Shown piece by piece: positions 15,547 through 23,092 of a stretch of DNA of 23,708 bases. A program made the translations under genes and the position numbers. Source of the stretch: JAUSPI01 sp964650385. Lineage in GTDB: Bacteria; Desulfobacterota; Syntrophia; Syntrophales; JADFWA01. Below the pieces are notes generated by a model. It had not been told where the DNA came from and ran no database searches. It saw only the letters and a list, made by a program, of their open reading frames with translations. The stretch spans positions 1-23,708 of the forward strand of contig CAZYTP010000034.1 in NCBI GenBank assembly GCA_964650385.1, in the 5' to 3' direction. Within the stretch, counting starts at the first letter, position 1, and each line of letters begins with the position of its first letter.

Positions 15547-15575
15547 TTGACACATTATCAACTCTTTGCTATACA
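15547..15575 (+). promoter_or_regulatory. sigma70-type promoter for the methylmalonyl-CoA mutase operon
   Basis: TTGACA (15547-15552), a 17-base spacer and TATACA (15570-15575) lie about 75 bases upstream of the mutase ATG at 15650. The ATG has AAAGGAGG at ideal spacing. The -35 box and spacer are ideal and the -10 is fair. Confidence 0.6.
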
Positions 15576-15649
15576 TCAATGGATTTTTAATAATCAGTGC
15601 TACAGGGGATTGTCATAAAAGGAAACAACTTTTCAAAAGGAGGTAGACT

Positions 15650-17329
15650 ATGATTGATAAGAAGGAATTAGAGCAGGTCAAAAAAGGAAAAGCGAAATGG
15701 GAAGCGGGAACGCTCGGGAAGGTCTTGAGTAAAAGAGGCGAGCGGAAAGAGGTCTTCACCAGTATCTCTGGAATCCCCATCGAACGTCTTTATACCCCTG
15801 AAGACGTAAAAGATCTGGACTACGAAAAACAGCTTTCCTATCCCGGGGAGTACCCTTTCACACGGGGAGTCCAGCCAACCATGTACCGGGGCAGATTCTG
15901 GACCATGCGACAGTATGCCGGTTTCGGTAGTGCCAAAGAGACCAATGCCCGTTACCGTTACCTTTTGGATCAAGGGCAGACGGGCTTGAGCGTAGCCTTT
16001 CATCTTCCCACCCAGGCAGGCTATGACAGCGATCATCCTCTTTCAATGGGGGAGGTTGGGAAAGTCGGAGCGGCCATCGATTCAATTGATGATATGAGAG
16101 TTTTGTTTTCCGAGATACCCTTGGATAAGGTTACTGTCTCCATGACTGTCAATGCCGCGGCCACAGTGCTTCTGTCCATGTACTTGAGCCTTGCGGAAGA
16201 ACAGGGTATTCCCTTTGAGAAGATAGGTGGAACGATTCAGAATGACGTCCTGAAGGAGATCATCTGTCGTGGACAGTACATCTATCCTCCCGTACCGACC
16301 ATGCGTCTTACCACTGACCTGATAACATACTGCCAGAAAAATGTTCCCCGGTGGAATAGCATCAGTATCAGTGGGTATCATATTCGTGAGTCAGGATCCA
16401 CAGCTGCCCAGGAGATGGCCTTTACCATCGCCGACGGGATTGCCTACACACAGGCATGTATCGACAAGGGCGTGGATGTAGATGACTTTGCTCCGAGACT
16501 CAGCTTCTTCTTCAATGTCTTTTCCAATGTCTGTGAAGAAGTAGCCAAATTCAGGGCAGGCAGACGCTACTGGGCCAAGGTAATGAAGGAACGCTTTAAA
16601 GCCAAGGATCCCCGCTCCATGATGATGCGTTACCATGTCCAGACCGGTGGAGTTACGCTCACCTCACAACAGCCGCTGAACAATATTGTGCGTGTGGGTC
16701 TTCAGACTTACGCCGCGGTTGTAGGAGGATGCCAGTCCCTCCATACTGATTCTTATGATGAAGCCCTGTGTCTCCCGACGCAAGGAGCTGTAACAGTCGC
16801 CCTTAGGACCCAGCAGATTGTGGCCGAAGAAAGCGGTGCTTGCCTGACAATTGATCCGTTTGCCGGCTCCTACTATGTGGAAGCCCTGACAGATCAGATC
16901 GAGGCTGAAATTGATCAGTACATCAAGAAGATTGATGAAATTGGTGGTACCCTGGTCGCCATAGATGAGGGATACATTCAAAAAGAAATCCAGAACAGCT
17001 CTTATAATTTCCAGAAGGAGATCGAATCCGGAGAGAGAGCCTACGTGGGAGTTAACAAATACATCATGGAAGAGCCTCCCCCAACCGGTCTTCTCAAAGT
17101 CGATATGTCGCTGGGAGAGATTGAGGCCGCAAAACTGAAGAAACTCCGAGCCGAGCGTGACAATGCTGCATGGCAGAAGGCTCTGGACAATCTGCGTGAA
17201 GTCTCTAAGACTGAAGAGAATGTCATGCCAGCGGTTATAGAAGCAGTGAAGGCCAAGGCCACAGTCGGCGAAGTATGTGATGTGTGGCGTGAACTTTTTG
17301 GTGAGTATCGACCAAAGGAATTCGTTTAA
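15650..17329 (+). CDS. methylmalonyl-CoA mutase, large (catalytic) subunit
   Basis: Catalytic TIM-barrel chain of a two-gene mutase, 559 aa, lacking the B12 domain, which is encoded by the next gene. It isomerises (R)-methylmalonyl-CoA and succinyl-CoA. GVQPTMYRGRFWTMRQYAGF (73-92) holds Y89, GYHIRESG holds H244 and R207 lies in ICRGQY. In Propionibacterium mutase the same numbers, Y89, R207 and H244, are substrate and catalytic residues. Isobutyryl-CoA mutases have Phe and Gln at the first two, so the sequence supports methylmalonyl-CoA as substrate. TQPLNN-like QQPLNNIVRV and the LHTDSYDEA segment are also intact. AAAGGAGG precedes the ATG. The small subunit follows after 19 bases. A/B-type naming differs between genomes, so no symbol is given. 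Confidence 0.96.
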   Translation: MIDKKELEQVKKGKAKWEAGTLGKVLSKRGERKEVFTSISGIPIERLYTPEDVKDLDYEKQLSYPGEYPFTRGVQPTMYRGRFWTMRQYAGFGSAKETNARYRYLLDQGQTGLSVAFHLPTQAGYDSDHPLSMGEVGKVGAAIDSIDDMRVLFSEIPLDKVTVSMTVNAAATVLLSMYLSLAEEQGIPFEKIGGTIQNDVLKEIICRGQYIYPPVPTMRLTTDLITYCQKNVPRWNSISISGYHIRESGSTAAQEMAFTIADGIAYTQACIDKGVDVDDFAPRLSFFFNVFSNVCEEVAKFRAGRRYWAKVMKERFKAKDPRSMMMRYHVQTGGVTLTSQQPLNNIVRVGLQTYAAVVGGCQSLHTDSYDEALCLPTQGAVTVALRTQQIVAEESGACLTIDPFAGSYYVEALTDQIEAEIDQYIKKIDEIGGTLVAIDEGYIQKEIQNSSYNFQKEIESGERAYVGVNKYIMEEPPPTGLLKVDMSLGEIEAAKLKKLRAERDNAAWQKALDNLREVSKTEENVMPAVIEAVKAKATVGEVCDVWRELFGEYRPKEFV

Positions 17330-17348
17330 TTTTTGGAGGTAATAAATT

Positions 17349-17858
17349 ATGGCAGATAAAAAGATAAAGATTATTGTGGCGAAACCAGGACTGGACGGAC
17401 ACGATCGTGGTGCGAAGCTCCTTTCCCGGATTTTTGCAGAAGCCGGCATGGAAGTGGTTTACACTGGTTTAAGGCAAACACCGGAGATGATAGTGGAAGC
17501 GGCCCTTCAGGAAGATGCTGACGTTGTAGGCCTCAGTAGCCTTTCAGGAGTGCACAACCACTTCTTTCCGAAGGTGATGGAACTTCTCAAGGAAAAGAAA
17601 CTTGATGACGTCCTGGTGGTAGGCGGAGGGATTATTCCCGAAGAGGATATACCGGGGTTGAAAGATGTAGGAATATCAGAGATCTTCGGACCCGGGACAC
17701 CGACTCCCACGATTGTCGACTANNNNNNNNNNNNNNNNNNNNNNNNNNNNNNNNNNNNNNNNNNNNNNNNNNNNNNNNNNNNNNNNNNNNNNNNNNNNNN
17801 NNNNNNNNNNNNNNNNNNNNNNATTGTCGACTACATTACAAAGAATGTCCGTTCTTGA
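17349..17858 (+). CDS. methylmalonyl-CoA mutase, small B12-binding subunit (interrupted by a 100-N gap)
   Basis: Adenosylcobalamin-binding chain that completes the mutase. The DxHxxG base-off motif is D16-H18-G21 (DGHDRG), followed by GLSSLSGVH and VVGGGIIP, the other cobalamin-tail contacts. As written, the gene spans 100 N at 17723-17822. The 11 bases before the gap (17712-17722) are repeated exactly after it (17823-17833), and the two copies are 111 bases apart, a multiple of three. Removing one copy and the Ns joins GTPTPTIVD to YITKNVRS and gives a 132-aa protein of normal family length. So the gap is probably artificial and nothing is missing. The TTGGAGG site lies 10 bases before the ATG. 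meaB follows after 21 bases. Confidence 0.93.
   Translation: MADKKIKIIVAKPGLDGHDRGAKLLSRIFAEAGMEVVYTGLRQTPEMIVEAALQEDADVVGLSSLSGVHNHFFPKVMELLKEKKLDDVLVVGGGIIPEEDIPGLKDVGISEIFGPGTPTPTIVDXXXXXXXXXXXXXXXXXXXXXXXXXXXXXXXXXXIVDYITKNVRS
17723..17822. other. assembly gap (100 N), probably zero length
   Basis: Exactly 100 N, a conventional placeholder. The identical 11-base flanks ATTGTCGACTA suggest that two contigs overlap here and were not merged. Confidence 0.85.
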
Positions 17859-17879
17859 GATTAACGGGAAAGATAAATT

Positions 17880-18854
17880 ATGACCATTGATTATGCTGGT
17901 GAAATACTCCAGGGATCCCCGCGAGCTGTAGCGCGAGTGATCAGCTGGCTGGAAGATGAAAATGAGCTTGCCCGCCCCTGTATGGAGAGTCTTTATCCAC
18001 ACACAGGGAATGCATACGTTGTGGGCATTACAGGATCACCTGGTACCGGCAAGAGTACACTTACTGACAAACTCACCCGGCATATACGTGAAAAGGGGCT
18101 TACTGTAGGGATCATAGCTGTCGATCCCTCAAGCCCCTTTACCGGCGGTGCCATACTTGGAGATCGGGTCCGAATGAGCGAAATTGCACAGGATCCGGGA
18201 GTCTTCATCCGGAGTATGGCTACCCGCGGTTTTCTGGGAGGTTTGTCGCAGTCCACAGGTAAGGTGGTTAATGTTCTGGATGCTTCAGGCAAGGACGTGA
18301 TTATTATTGAGACGGTTGGTGTGGGGCAGGACGAAGTGGAAATCATGCGTATCGCTGATACCACCTGTCTGGTTTTGGCTCCCGGCCTGGGAGACGCGAT
18401 CCAGAGCATGAAGGCGGGGGTGATGGAGATTGCAGACATTTATGTCATCAACAAATCCGACCGCCAAGGTGCCGATCAGCTTTTTGTAGAGGTGTCCCAT
18501 CGAGTGAATCAGGACGACCTGATCAGGGCTAAGAGCCGGGACCAGTCGTGGATACCTTCGGTTGTAAAGGCCGCGGCTGTTAATGATGTCGGTGTTACAG
18601 ATGTTGTGGATGCTGTGTTGTCACATCAGAGTCATCTGAAAAAGGACGGCACCTTTACGGCAAAACGGCGCGAGCGGACTCAGCAACAGACTCTTCAGAT
18701 GATCCACTACGAAATTTTCAGCCTTCTCCGGAAGCACTTGTCTGAAACCGGCAAAATGGAACAATTGGTAGATGCGATTATGAATCACGAGCAGGATCCT
18801 TATAGTATTGTGCAGCAGGTGCTCAGCGAGTGGATCAGAGTACCGGAAGGGTAG
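17880..18854 (+). CDS. meaB: MeaB/ArgK-type G-protein chaperone of methylmalonyl-CoA mutase
   Basis: G3E-family P-loop GTPase, 324 aa, that protects and reloads the adenosylcobalamin of methylmalonyl-CoA mutase. Walker A GSPGTGKS is at 52-59, the DPSSPFTGGAILGDR segment at 82-96 is diagnostic for MeaB, ETVGVGQDE (144-152) is the G3/switch region and NKSD (191-194) the guanine-specificity motif. The C-terminal arm used for dimerisation is present. The ATG at 17880 has only a weak GGGAAAG site, so translation may depend on coupling to the mutase small subunit 21 bases upstream. It is the last gene of the mutase operon, with a terminator 55 bases after the stop. Older databases call it a LAO/AO transport ATPase; that is a historical misnomer. 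Confidence 0.95.
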   Translation: MTIDYAGEILQGSPRAVARVISWLEDENELARPCMESLYPHTGNAYVVGITGSPGTGKSTLTDKLTRHIREKGLTVGIIAVDPSSPFTGGAILGDRVRMSEIAQDPGVFIRSMATRGFLGGLSQSTGKVVNVLDASGKDVIIIETVGVGQDEVEIMRIADTTCLVLAPGLGDAIQSMKAGVMEIADIYVINKSDRQGADQLFVEVSHRVNQDDLIRAKSRDQSWIPSVVKAAAVNDVGVTDVVDAVLSHQSHLKKDGTFTAKRRERTQQQTLQMIHYEIFSLLRKHLSETGKMEQLVDAIMNHEQDPYSIVQQVLSEWIRVPEG

Positions 18855-18908
18855 TAGGGTAGTAGTAATATACAAACGAAGGAAATAGTTATCTAAAAGA
18901 CAGATATT

Positions 18909-18945
18909 AAAAGAGGCGCGCTCATATGAATGCGCCTCTTTTTTT
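18909..18945 (+). terminator. rho-independent terminator after meaB
   Basis: AAAAGAGGCGC (18909-18919) and GCGCCTCTTTT (18932-18942) form an 11-bp stem with a 12-base loop, followed by T to 18945. The A-run on the other side means it may also stop minus-strand transcription that has passed capD. Confidence 0.88.
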
Positions 18946-18952
18946 GGAGACC

Positions 18953-19072
18953 TTTGCATAATCAGCTCTTCGTCATTGCGAGGAGCGAAGCGACGTGGCA
19001 ATCTTTTACAATTACGGTGAGTTAGAGATTGCTTCACATTCATTCGCAATGACATTATGGGGATTATGCAAA
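18953..19072. repeat. REP-like inverted pair with 11-bp terminal inverted repeats
   Basis: The ends TTTGCATAATC (18953-18963) and GATTATGCAAA (19062-19072) are perfect inverted repeats. Inside are two head-to-head units starting GTCATTGCGA and ending GCAATC (18972-19003 plus; 19053-19027 minus). The first has the internal hairpin GCGAGGAGCGAAGCG. The GTCATTGCGAGGAGCGAAGCGA type of repeat is widespread in many bacterial genomes. It sits between two converging transcription units, a usual place for such elements. Confidence 0.75.
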
Positions 19073-19147
19073 CATTTCAAAAAAGGGGTGGCATGTACAA
19101 ACCATGTGCCGGACCTTGATCCGGTATTGTTTGTCCGTGCCTCTTAC

Positions 19148-21007
19148 TTAAAACTGCGGTGTGTATTCCGGTACGATTTCCTGGAGCTTCTTTTTTATGG
19201 CTGTCGCATCATAGGTGTCTGCAACAGCTAAAAGTTCATCAATTTTTGTATTAAGAATATTCTGGTTACATGGCTTTCCTCTAAGAACAAGAACCTTCTC
19301 ATGATTTGTGGACACGATTCCTTCACCTTCTGTAATCAACTCTTCATAAAGCTTTTCTCCTGGTCGAAGACCGGTGAACTTGATGGGAATGTCACGGTCC
19401 GGCTCAAATCCGCTGAGACGAATCAGATCCCGTGCCAGGTCAACTATACGCATCGGTTGTCCCATATCCAGGATAAAAATTTCGTTTCCCTCTCCCATAG
19501 CGCCTGCCTGGAGGATTAATTGAGCGGCTTCCGAAATGCTCATGAAGTAGCGAGTTATTTCCGGGTGGGTAACGGTAACGGGGGAACCCATGGAGATCTG
19601 TTTCTGGAAGGTGGGAATAACCGATCCGGAACTCCAGAGGACATTTCCGAAGCGAACAGCCATAAAACGGGTCGTAGCTTTATTGTTGACACATTCCACT
19701 AACATTTCGGCCACCCGCTTTGTAGCCCCCATTACATTGCTCGGTCGTACCGCCTTGTCGGATGAAACAAGGACAAAGCGTTCCACCTTGTTTTCCAGAG
19801 CCGTCTCGACCAGATTTCGTGTGCCTAAGACATTGTTGAATGTTGTCTCCCACGGGTTTAGCTCTTGCAGGGGCACATGCTTGTACGCAGCGGCGTGAAA
19901 AACCACATCCGGAGCAAATTCCCGAAATGCCCTGTCTACAGAAGCGCGGTTCTTTATGTCGAGCAAAAATTCCGATGTCGGAATAAACTCGAAACGCCGT
20001 TTACACTCCATCACTATCTTGAAGAGATTTTCCTCGCTGAACTCCATAAAGGCTATCGCCCCGGGATGAAAACGGCATACCTGCCTCACTAATTCACCCC
20101 CTATGGAGCCTCCGGCCCCTGTGATCAGAATGCGCTTATCTTTAATATACTGGCGAATCTCTTCTTCATCCAGATGTATTTCTTCACGATCCAGCAAGTC
20201 CTCCATGTGTACCTTACGAATTGCCATTACTGAAATTTTTCCTTCAATAAGCTCCCCCATTCCCGGCAGGGTGCGAAACTGTTTGCCTGTTTCTTCACAC
20301 AGTGAAACAATCCTCCGCATCTTTTCACCTCTTACTGAAGGAGTGGCAATCAGTATTTCATCAAATTCCTTCCGGATTTTGTTAATATCGTCCACCGTTC
20401 CAAGAACCGGGACTCCATGAATGGTCATTCCCTGCTTGCTAAGGTTATCGTCGAGGAGTCCCACAGGCTCAAATTTGATTGAAGGGGTTTCCCGGATTTC
20501 CCTCAGAATCTTCTCCCCTGAATCGCCGGCTCCGATAATCAATAAACTCTTTTTTTTGGTTGATGGATACTTACTGGGCCTCAATGTCCACAATGTTGAG
20601 TAGCGATCGGCAATTAAGATTCGAATGGCTACTCGAATTCCCCCAATAAGGAACAGGGTAAGCCCCCAGTCAATAACAAAGACGGAGCGGGAATAACCAT
20701 GAAAGCGGTACAGAGAAAGGATGGTCAATACGATAACTGCTGAGGAAACGCTGGTGGCAATGACAACGTTTTTCAGATCCACCAGACTCGTATATCTCCA
20801 CATCCCCCTGTAGAGTCCGAATATAAAAAAACAAATTAGCTTGAAGGGAATTAAAAAAGGTAATGTGATTTTAATTTGTGCCCAGTGATTTAAGGGAAGC
20901 TGGCCTTCAAAACGGAGCAGGTATGCTGAAAAATAGGCCATCGTTACGAGGACCGCATCGAGAAGGAGCATCGCATAGAAGTTTTTATTGCGTATAATGT
21001 TTCTCAT
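19148..21007 (-). CDS. CapD/WbpM-type membrane nucleotide-sugar 4,6-dehydratase
   Basis: Polysaccharide biosynthesis protein of 619 aa, related to WbpM, PglF and CapD, which dehydrate UDP-GlcNAc to the 4-keto-6-deoxy sugar used for bacillosamine, QuiNAc and similar residues. Four N-terminal membrane helices span about 10-130, with the family motif GLYRGMWRYTS near 64-74. A first Rossmann domain has GAGDSG (159-164). The catalytic SDR domain has TGAGGSIG (296-303), HAAAYKHVP (371-379), SSDKAVRP (415-422) and M426-K430 in place of the usual Tyr-Lys, as in this subfamily. The start ATG has no good ribosome site. The gene upstream is hepT. With the sugar-phosphate transferase at 22127 it would make and load the first sugar on a lipid carrier; the exact product is not determined. 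Confidence 0.92.
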   Translation of the reverse strand: MRNIIRNKNFYAMLLLDAVLVTMAYFSAYLLRFEGQLPLNHWAQIKITLPFLIPFKLICFFIFGLYRGMWRYTSLVDLKNVVIATSVSSAVIVLTILSLYRFHGYSRSVFVIDWGLTLFLIGGIRVAIRILIADRYSTLWTLRPSKYPSTKKKSLLIIGAGDSGEKILREIRETPSIKFEPVGLLDDNLSKQGMTIHGVPVLGTVDDINKIRKEFDEILIATPSVRGEKMRRIVSLCEETGKQFRTLPGMGELIEGKISVMAIRKVHMEDLLDREEIHLDEEEIRQYIKDKRILITGAGGSIGGELVRQVCRFHPGAIAFMEFSEENLFKIVMECKRRFEFIPTSEFLLDIKNRASVDRAFREFAPDVVFHAAAYKHVPLQELNPWETTFNNVLGTRNLVETALENKVERFVLVSSDKAVRPSNVMGATKRVAEMLVECVNNKATTRFMAVRFGNVLWSSGSVIPTFQKQISMGSPVTVTHPEITRYFMSISEAAQLILQAGAMGEGNEIFILDMGQPMRIVDLARDLIRLSGFEPDRDIPIKFTGLRPGEKLYEELITEGEGIVSTNHEKVLVLRGKPCNQNILNTKIDELLAVADTYDATAIKKKLQEIVPEYTPQF

Positions 21008-21039
21008 GTCTTTACACTGATCTTAAGATACCCATGTTG

Positions 21040-21635
21040 TCACCGCAGTGAGCCGAAGCCCTTCGCCCAGCCGAAGTATGCCAAGACCGTTGTATAGAAT
21101 TCTTCCAGATCTGATAGATNNNNNNNNNNNNNNNNNNNNNNNNNNNNNNNNNNNNNNNNNNNNNNNNNNNNNNNNNNNNNNNNNNNNNNNNNNNNNNNNN
21201 NNNNNNNNNNNNNNNNNNNGCCCAGCCGAAGTATGCCAAGACCGTTGTATAGAATTCTTCCAGATCTGATAGATGCTTACTCAGGATAGATTTTAAAATC
21301 TTTTCATTAATAGATCGATAGTCATGTACGGCAATATTTCTAAAACCTACCATCCGTTCCATTTTTATGGCCAGTCCTTTATCTATTATCCTATTTTCCA
21401 GGAGCAACCGAAAGTTATCCTTGATCGTTTCGGGTAGGCCAAGACTCTCAGACGCAACAATATGAGTTGCCAGATCTATTACTGCCTGCACCGACCTTTG
21501 CAGGTTTAATACGAATATATCTTGTTTGTCAATATCATCCAAGCTATCGGGATTACTATCTGTAGTTTCTCTTATCCGTTTTAGGCACCTCTGGACAATG
21601 GCAACCTTGGCCATAATTACGTCTTTGTCAGGCAT
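21040..21635 (-). CDS. hepT: HepT-like HEPN ribonuclease toxin (interrupted by a 100-N gap)
   Basis: Helical HEPN-domain protein of the HepT/DUF86 family, the RNase toxin of MntA-HepT systems. RNIAVHDY (R99, H104, Y106) is the RX4HXY active site whose tyrosine is AMPylated by the MntA antitoxin in characterised examples. As written it crosses 100 N (21120-21219). The 55 bases before the gap (21065-21119) are identical to the 55 after it (21220-21274). Merging them shifts the frame relative to simple read-through and gives the ending YFGWAKGFGSLR with a stop at 21042-21040, for a 146-aa protein of normal size. The start ATG has GAGGGG 8 bases upstream and overlaps the end of mntA by 8 bases. 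The C-terminal residues depend on the merge being right. Confidence 0.85.
21120..21219. other. assembly gap (100 N) between identical 55-base ends
   Basis: Exactly 100 N, with the same 55 bases on both sides in direct orientation. This is the signature of two contigs sharing a k-mer-length overlap that were scaffolded without being merged, so true missing sequence is probably nil. Confidence 0.9.
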
Positions 21636-22026
21636 ATATTTTACCCCTCAGAACACTGTCTTCCGCTTCCCTTCTCAGGTATTTTAAATCACAGTATTCA
21701 TTTAAAGTACGAACAAAAAAGTCATTGTATGTTTTATCATCTTTTTTGATCAACATGCCGTATTTCAATACCTGTAACCTTATTATAGGGGAAGCTGTAT
21801 TCAATGTAAGGAGATCCACTTCTCTTCCAAGATGACTCGATAGCTGATCCTTGAGGTTGTTAACCTCATAAAAATCAGGTAAAAATTCAAACATAATAGC
21901 CAAGTCAATATCGCTTTTATCTGTGGCGAAACCTTTTGCAAATGAGCCAAACAAAAAAACCAGCAGAAAATCTTTACGATCAATCAAAGGTAAAAGGGTG
22001 CTTCTTAAATTATGAGATTTTTCCAT
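21628..22026 (-). CDS. mntA: MntA-like minimal nucleotidyltransferase antitoxin
   Basis: Pol-beta-superfamily minimal nucleotidyltransferase, 132 aa. The core motif GSF-x9-DxD is clear: G27-S28 and D39-D41 (SDIDLAI), with a third acidic residue at D71 (EVDLLTL). In studied MntA-HepT pairs this enzyme adds AMP to the HepT tyrosine and silences the toxin. It overlaps the HepT-like gene by 8 bases, so the two are co-translated. A candidate promoter lies at 22055-22083. The ribosome site is poor (GAGAAGAG). All catalytic residues are present, so the antitoxin looks active. The pair sits inside the polysaccharide gene set, between the sugar transferase and the dehydratase. Confidence 0.88.
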   Translation of the reverse strand: MEKSHNLRSTLLPLIDRKDFLLVFLFGSFAKGFATDKSDIDLAIMFEFLPDFYEVNNLKDQLSSHLGREVDLLTLNTASPIIRLQVLKYGMLIKKDDKTYNDFFVRTLNEYCDLKYLRREAEDSVLRGKIYA

Positions 22027-22054
22027 CAGCTCTTCTCATTTCTTCATTTCCCGA

Positions 22055-22083
22055 AGTATAGTAAATGTGTGAACAATTCGCAA
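22055..22083 (-). promoter_or_regulatory. candidate promoter for mntA-hepT
   Basis: TTGCGA (22083-22078), a 17-base spacer and TATACT (22060-22055) on the minus strand, about 30 bases before the mntA ATG. The toxin-antitoxin pair may thus be transcribed independently of the sugar transferase upstream. Confidence 0.45.
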
Positions 22084-22126
22084 TCTCTTTTCCCCGCTTA
22101 AACAATTTATATCCACTTTTCTGTTC

Positions 22127-22687
22127 TCAGTGCACAATCCCTTCTCTCCTCGCGACCTTAATAACTGTCATCCACAATATCTTAAAGTCAAGGGCGAAAG
22201 ACCTGTTTTTGAGATAATACTCATCAAATTCAACCTTCACAGGAATCGGTAATTCATCCCTTCCATTTACCTGTGCCCAGCCGGTGATTCCCGGGATGAG
22301 TTTGTGAATGCCTTTGCCGGTTCTAAGCTCAACCAGATCATCCTGATTATATAAAGCCGGACGGGGCCCCACAAAACTTATGTCACCCTTTAAAATGCTG
22401 TACAACTGCGGCAATTCATCCAGACTGAACTTGCGCAAAAAAGACCCGATCGACGTAAGGTAAACATCAGGATTTTTCATGAGATGGGTTGCAACGGCAG
22501 GTGTATCAACGCGCATCGTCCGAAACTTGGGCATACTGAAAATCGTATTATTAATCCCCACCCTGTCCGACCAGTACAAAACTGGGCCCTTAGAGGTCAG
22601 TCTCACCATCAACCCGACGACAAGAATCGGAATACTCAAAAAACATAATAAAAAAACAGCCGTAGCCAGGTCAAAGATACGCTTCAT
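22127..22687 (-). CDS. initiating sugar-phosphate transferase (PglC/WcaJ family, small form)
   Basis: Monotopic phosphoglycosyl transferase that passes a sugar phosphate from UDP-sugar to undecaprenyl phosphate, the first membrane step of glycan assembly. It is 186 aa, close to the minimal PglC type and without the extra WcaJ N-terminal domain. Residues 8-30 form the re-entrant membrane helix. KFRTM (54-58), the catalytic pair D90-E91 in SLDELPQ, SFVGPRP and PGITGWAQVNGRD (132-144) are all intact. vapC ends six bases before this ATG, so it is probably co-transcribed with the vapBC pair. A likely substrate is the sugar made by the dehydratase at 19148, but substrate specificity cannot be read here. 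Confidence 0.92.
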   Translation of the reverse strand: MKRIFDLATAVFLLCFLSIPILVVGLMVRLTSKGPVLYWSDRVGINNTIFSMPKFRTMRVDTPAVATHLMKNPDVYLTSIGSFLRKFSLDELPQLYSILKGDISFVGPRPALYNQDDLVELRTGKGIHKLIPGITGWAQVNGRDELPIPVKVEFDEYYLKNRSFALDFKILWMTVIKVARREGIVH

Positions 22688-22693
22688 CAGAAT

Positions 22694-23092
22694 TTATTGC
22701 CAGTCTTCCAGATGCAGGTCAACAACTCTTTCAAATTCTTTGGTGTTGTGAGTCACCAATGTCATGTCTCGTGATCGGGCAAGACCTGCTATTAGAAGAT
22801 CATAAGGTCCTATTGATATCCCTTTCTTTTCAAGTTGTGCACGAATAGCTGCGGCTTCAATAGCAGCGAAACGATCCAGATCAATAATGTTCAATGGCAG
22901 AAGGAATTTGTCAAGGGCATTCCCGGAACGTTGCCTGTATTGACTTTTTTCAACCCCATATTGAAGCTCAAAGAGGGTGATTGTGGAAATTGCAACATCC
23001 CGTGGTGAATGTTTTCGGAATCGCTCAAGAATTTCGTGTGGGTGTTTTTTTATGAGGTATATGCAAATATTGGTATCAAGCAGATAGCGCAT
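22694..23092 (-). CDS. vapC: VapC-family PIN-domain ribonuclease toxin
   Basis: Single PIN domain of 132 aa. Acidic active-site residues are D6 (LLDTN), E42 (TLFELQYG) and D98 (PYDLLIAG), with N116 (THNTKEF) at the fourth position, as in many active VapC proteins, which cleave specific tRNA or rRNA sites. I chose the ATG at 23092, which overlaps the vapB stop by one base (TGATG). The TTG one codon earlier is less likely. The toxin is intact by motif. Its target cannot be predicted. Confidence 0.92.
   Translation of the reverse strand: MRYLLDTNICIYLIKKHPHEILERFRKHSPRDVAISTITLFELQYGVEKSQYRQRSGNALDKFLLPLNIIDLDRFAAIEAAAIRAQLEKKGISIGPYDLLIAGLARSRDMTLVTHNTKEFERVVDLHLEDWQ

Larger units (their letters stand above)
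15306..15649. other. divergent intergenic region between sucC and the mutase operon
   Basis: This 344-base stretch separates the two halves of the pathway. It contains a palindrome at 15370-15383, a -35-like TTGACA for sucC and a good promoter for the mutase genes at 15547-15575. It is A/T-rich and has no credible gene. A plus-strand open frame at 15382-15618 lacks a ribosome site and any recognisable motif. I see no B12 riboswitch signature here. Confidence 0.7.

Noticed and set aside
15382..15618. Plus-strand 78-codon open frame in the divergent region
   Set aside because: It has no ribosome site and no recognisable motif, and it runs through the predicted mutase promoter.
15306..15649. 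Cobalamin riboswitch before the B12-dependent mutase
   Set aside because: I could not find the conserved B12-box core or the expected stem arrangement in this A/T-rich region.
16664..17449. 261-codon open frame antisense to the mutase large subunit
   Set aside because: It is a shadow of a strongly conserved gene, with no domain, ribosome site or coherent protein character. The same applies to the other frames opposite or inside annotated genes.
21012..21119. Extended C terminus of the HepT-like protein read through the N run
   Set aside because: The frame after the gap is set by the arbitrary 100-N length. Merging the 55-base duplicate puts the stop at 21040-21042.
21065..21274. 55-bp direct duplication as a biological repeat
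   Set aside because: The copies flank exactly 100 N and match at the contig ends, which is better explained by unmerged contig overlap.
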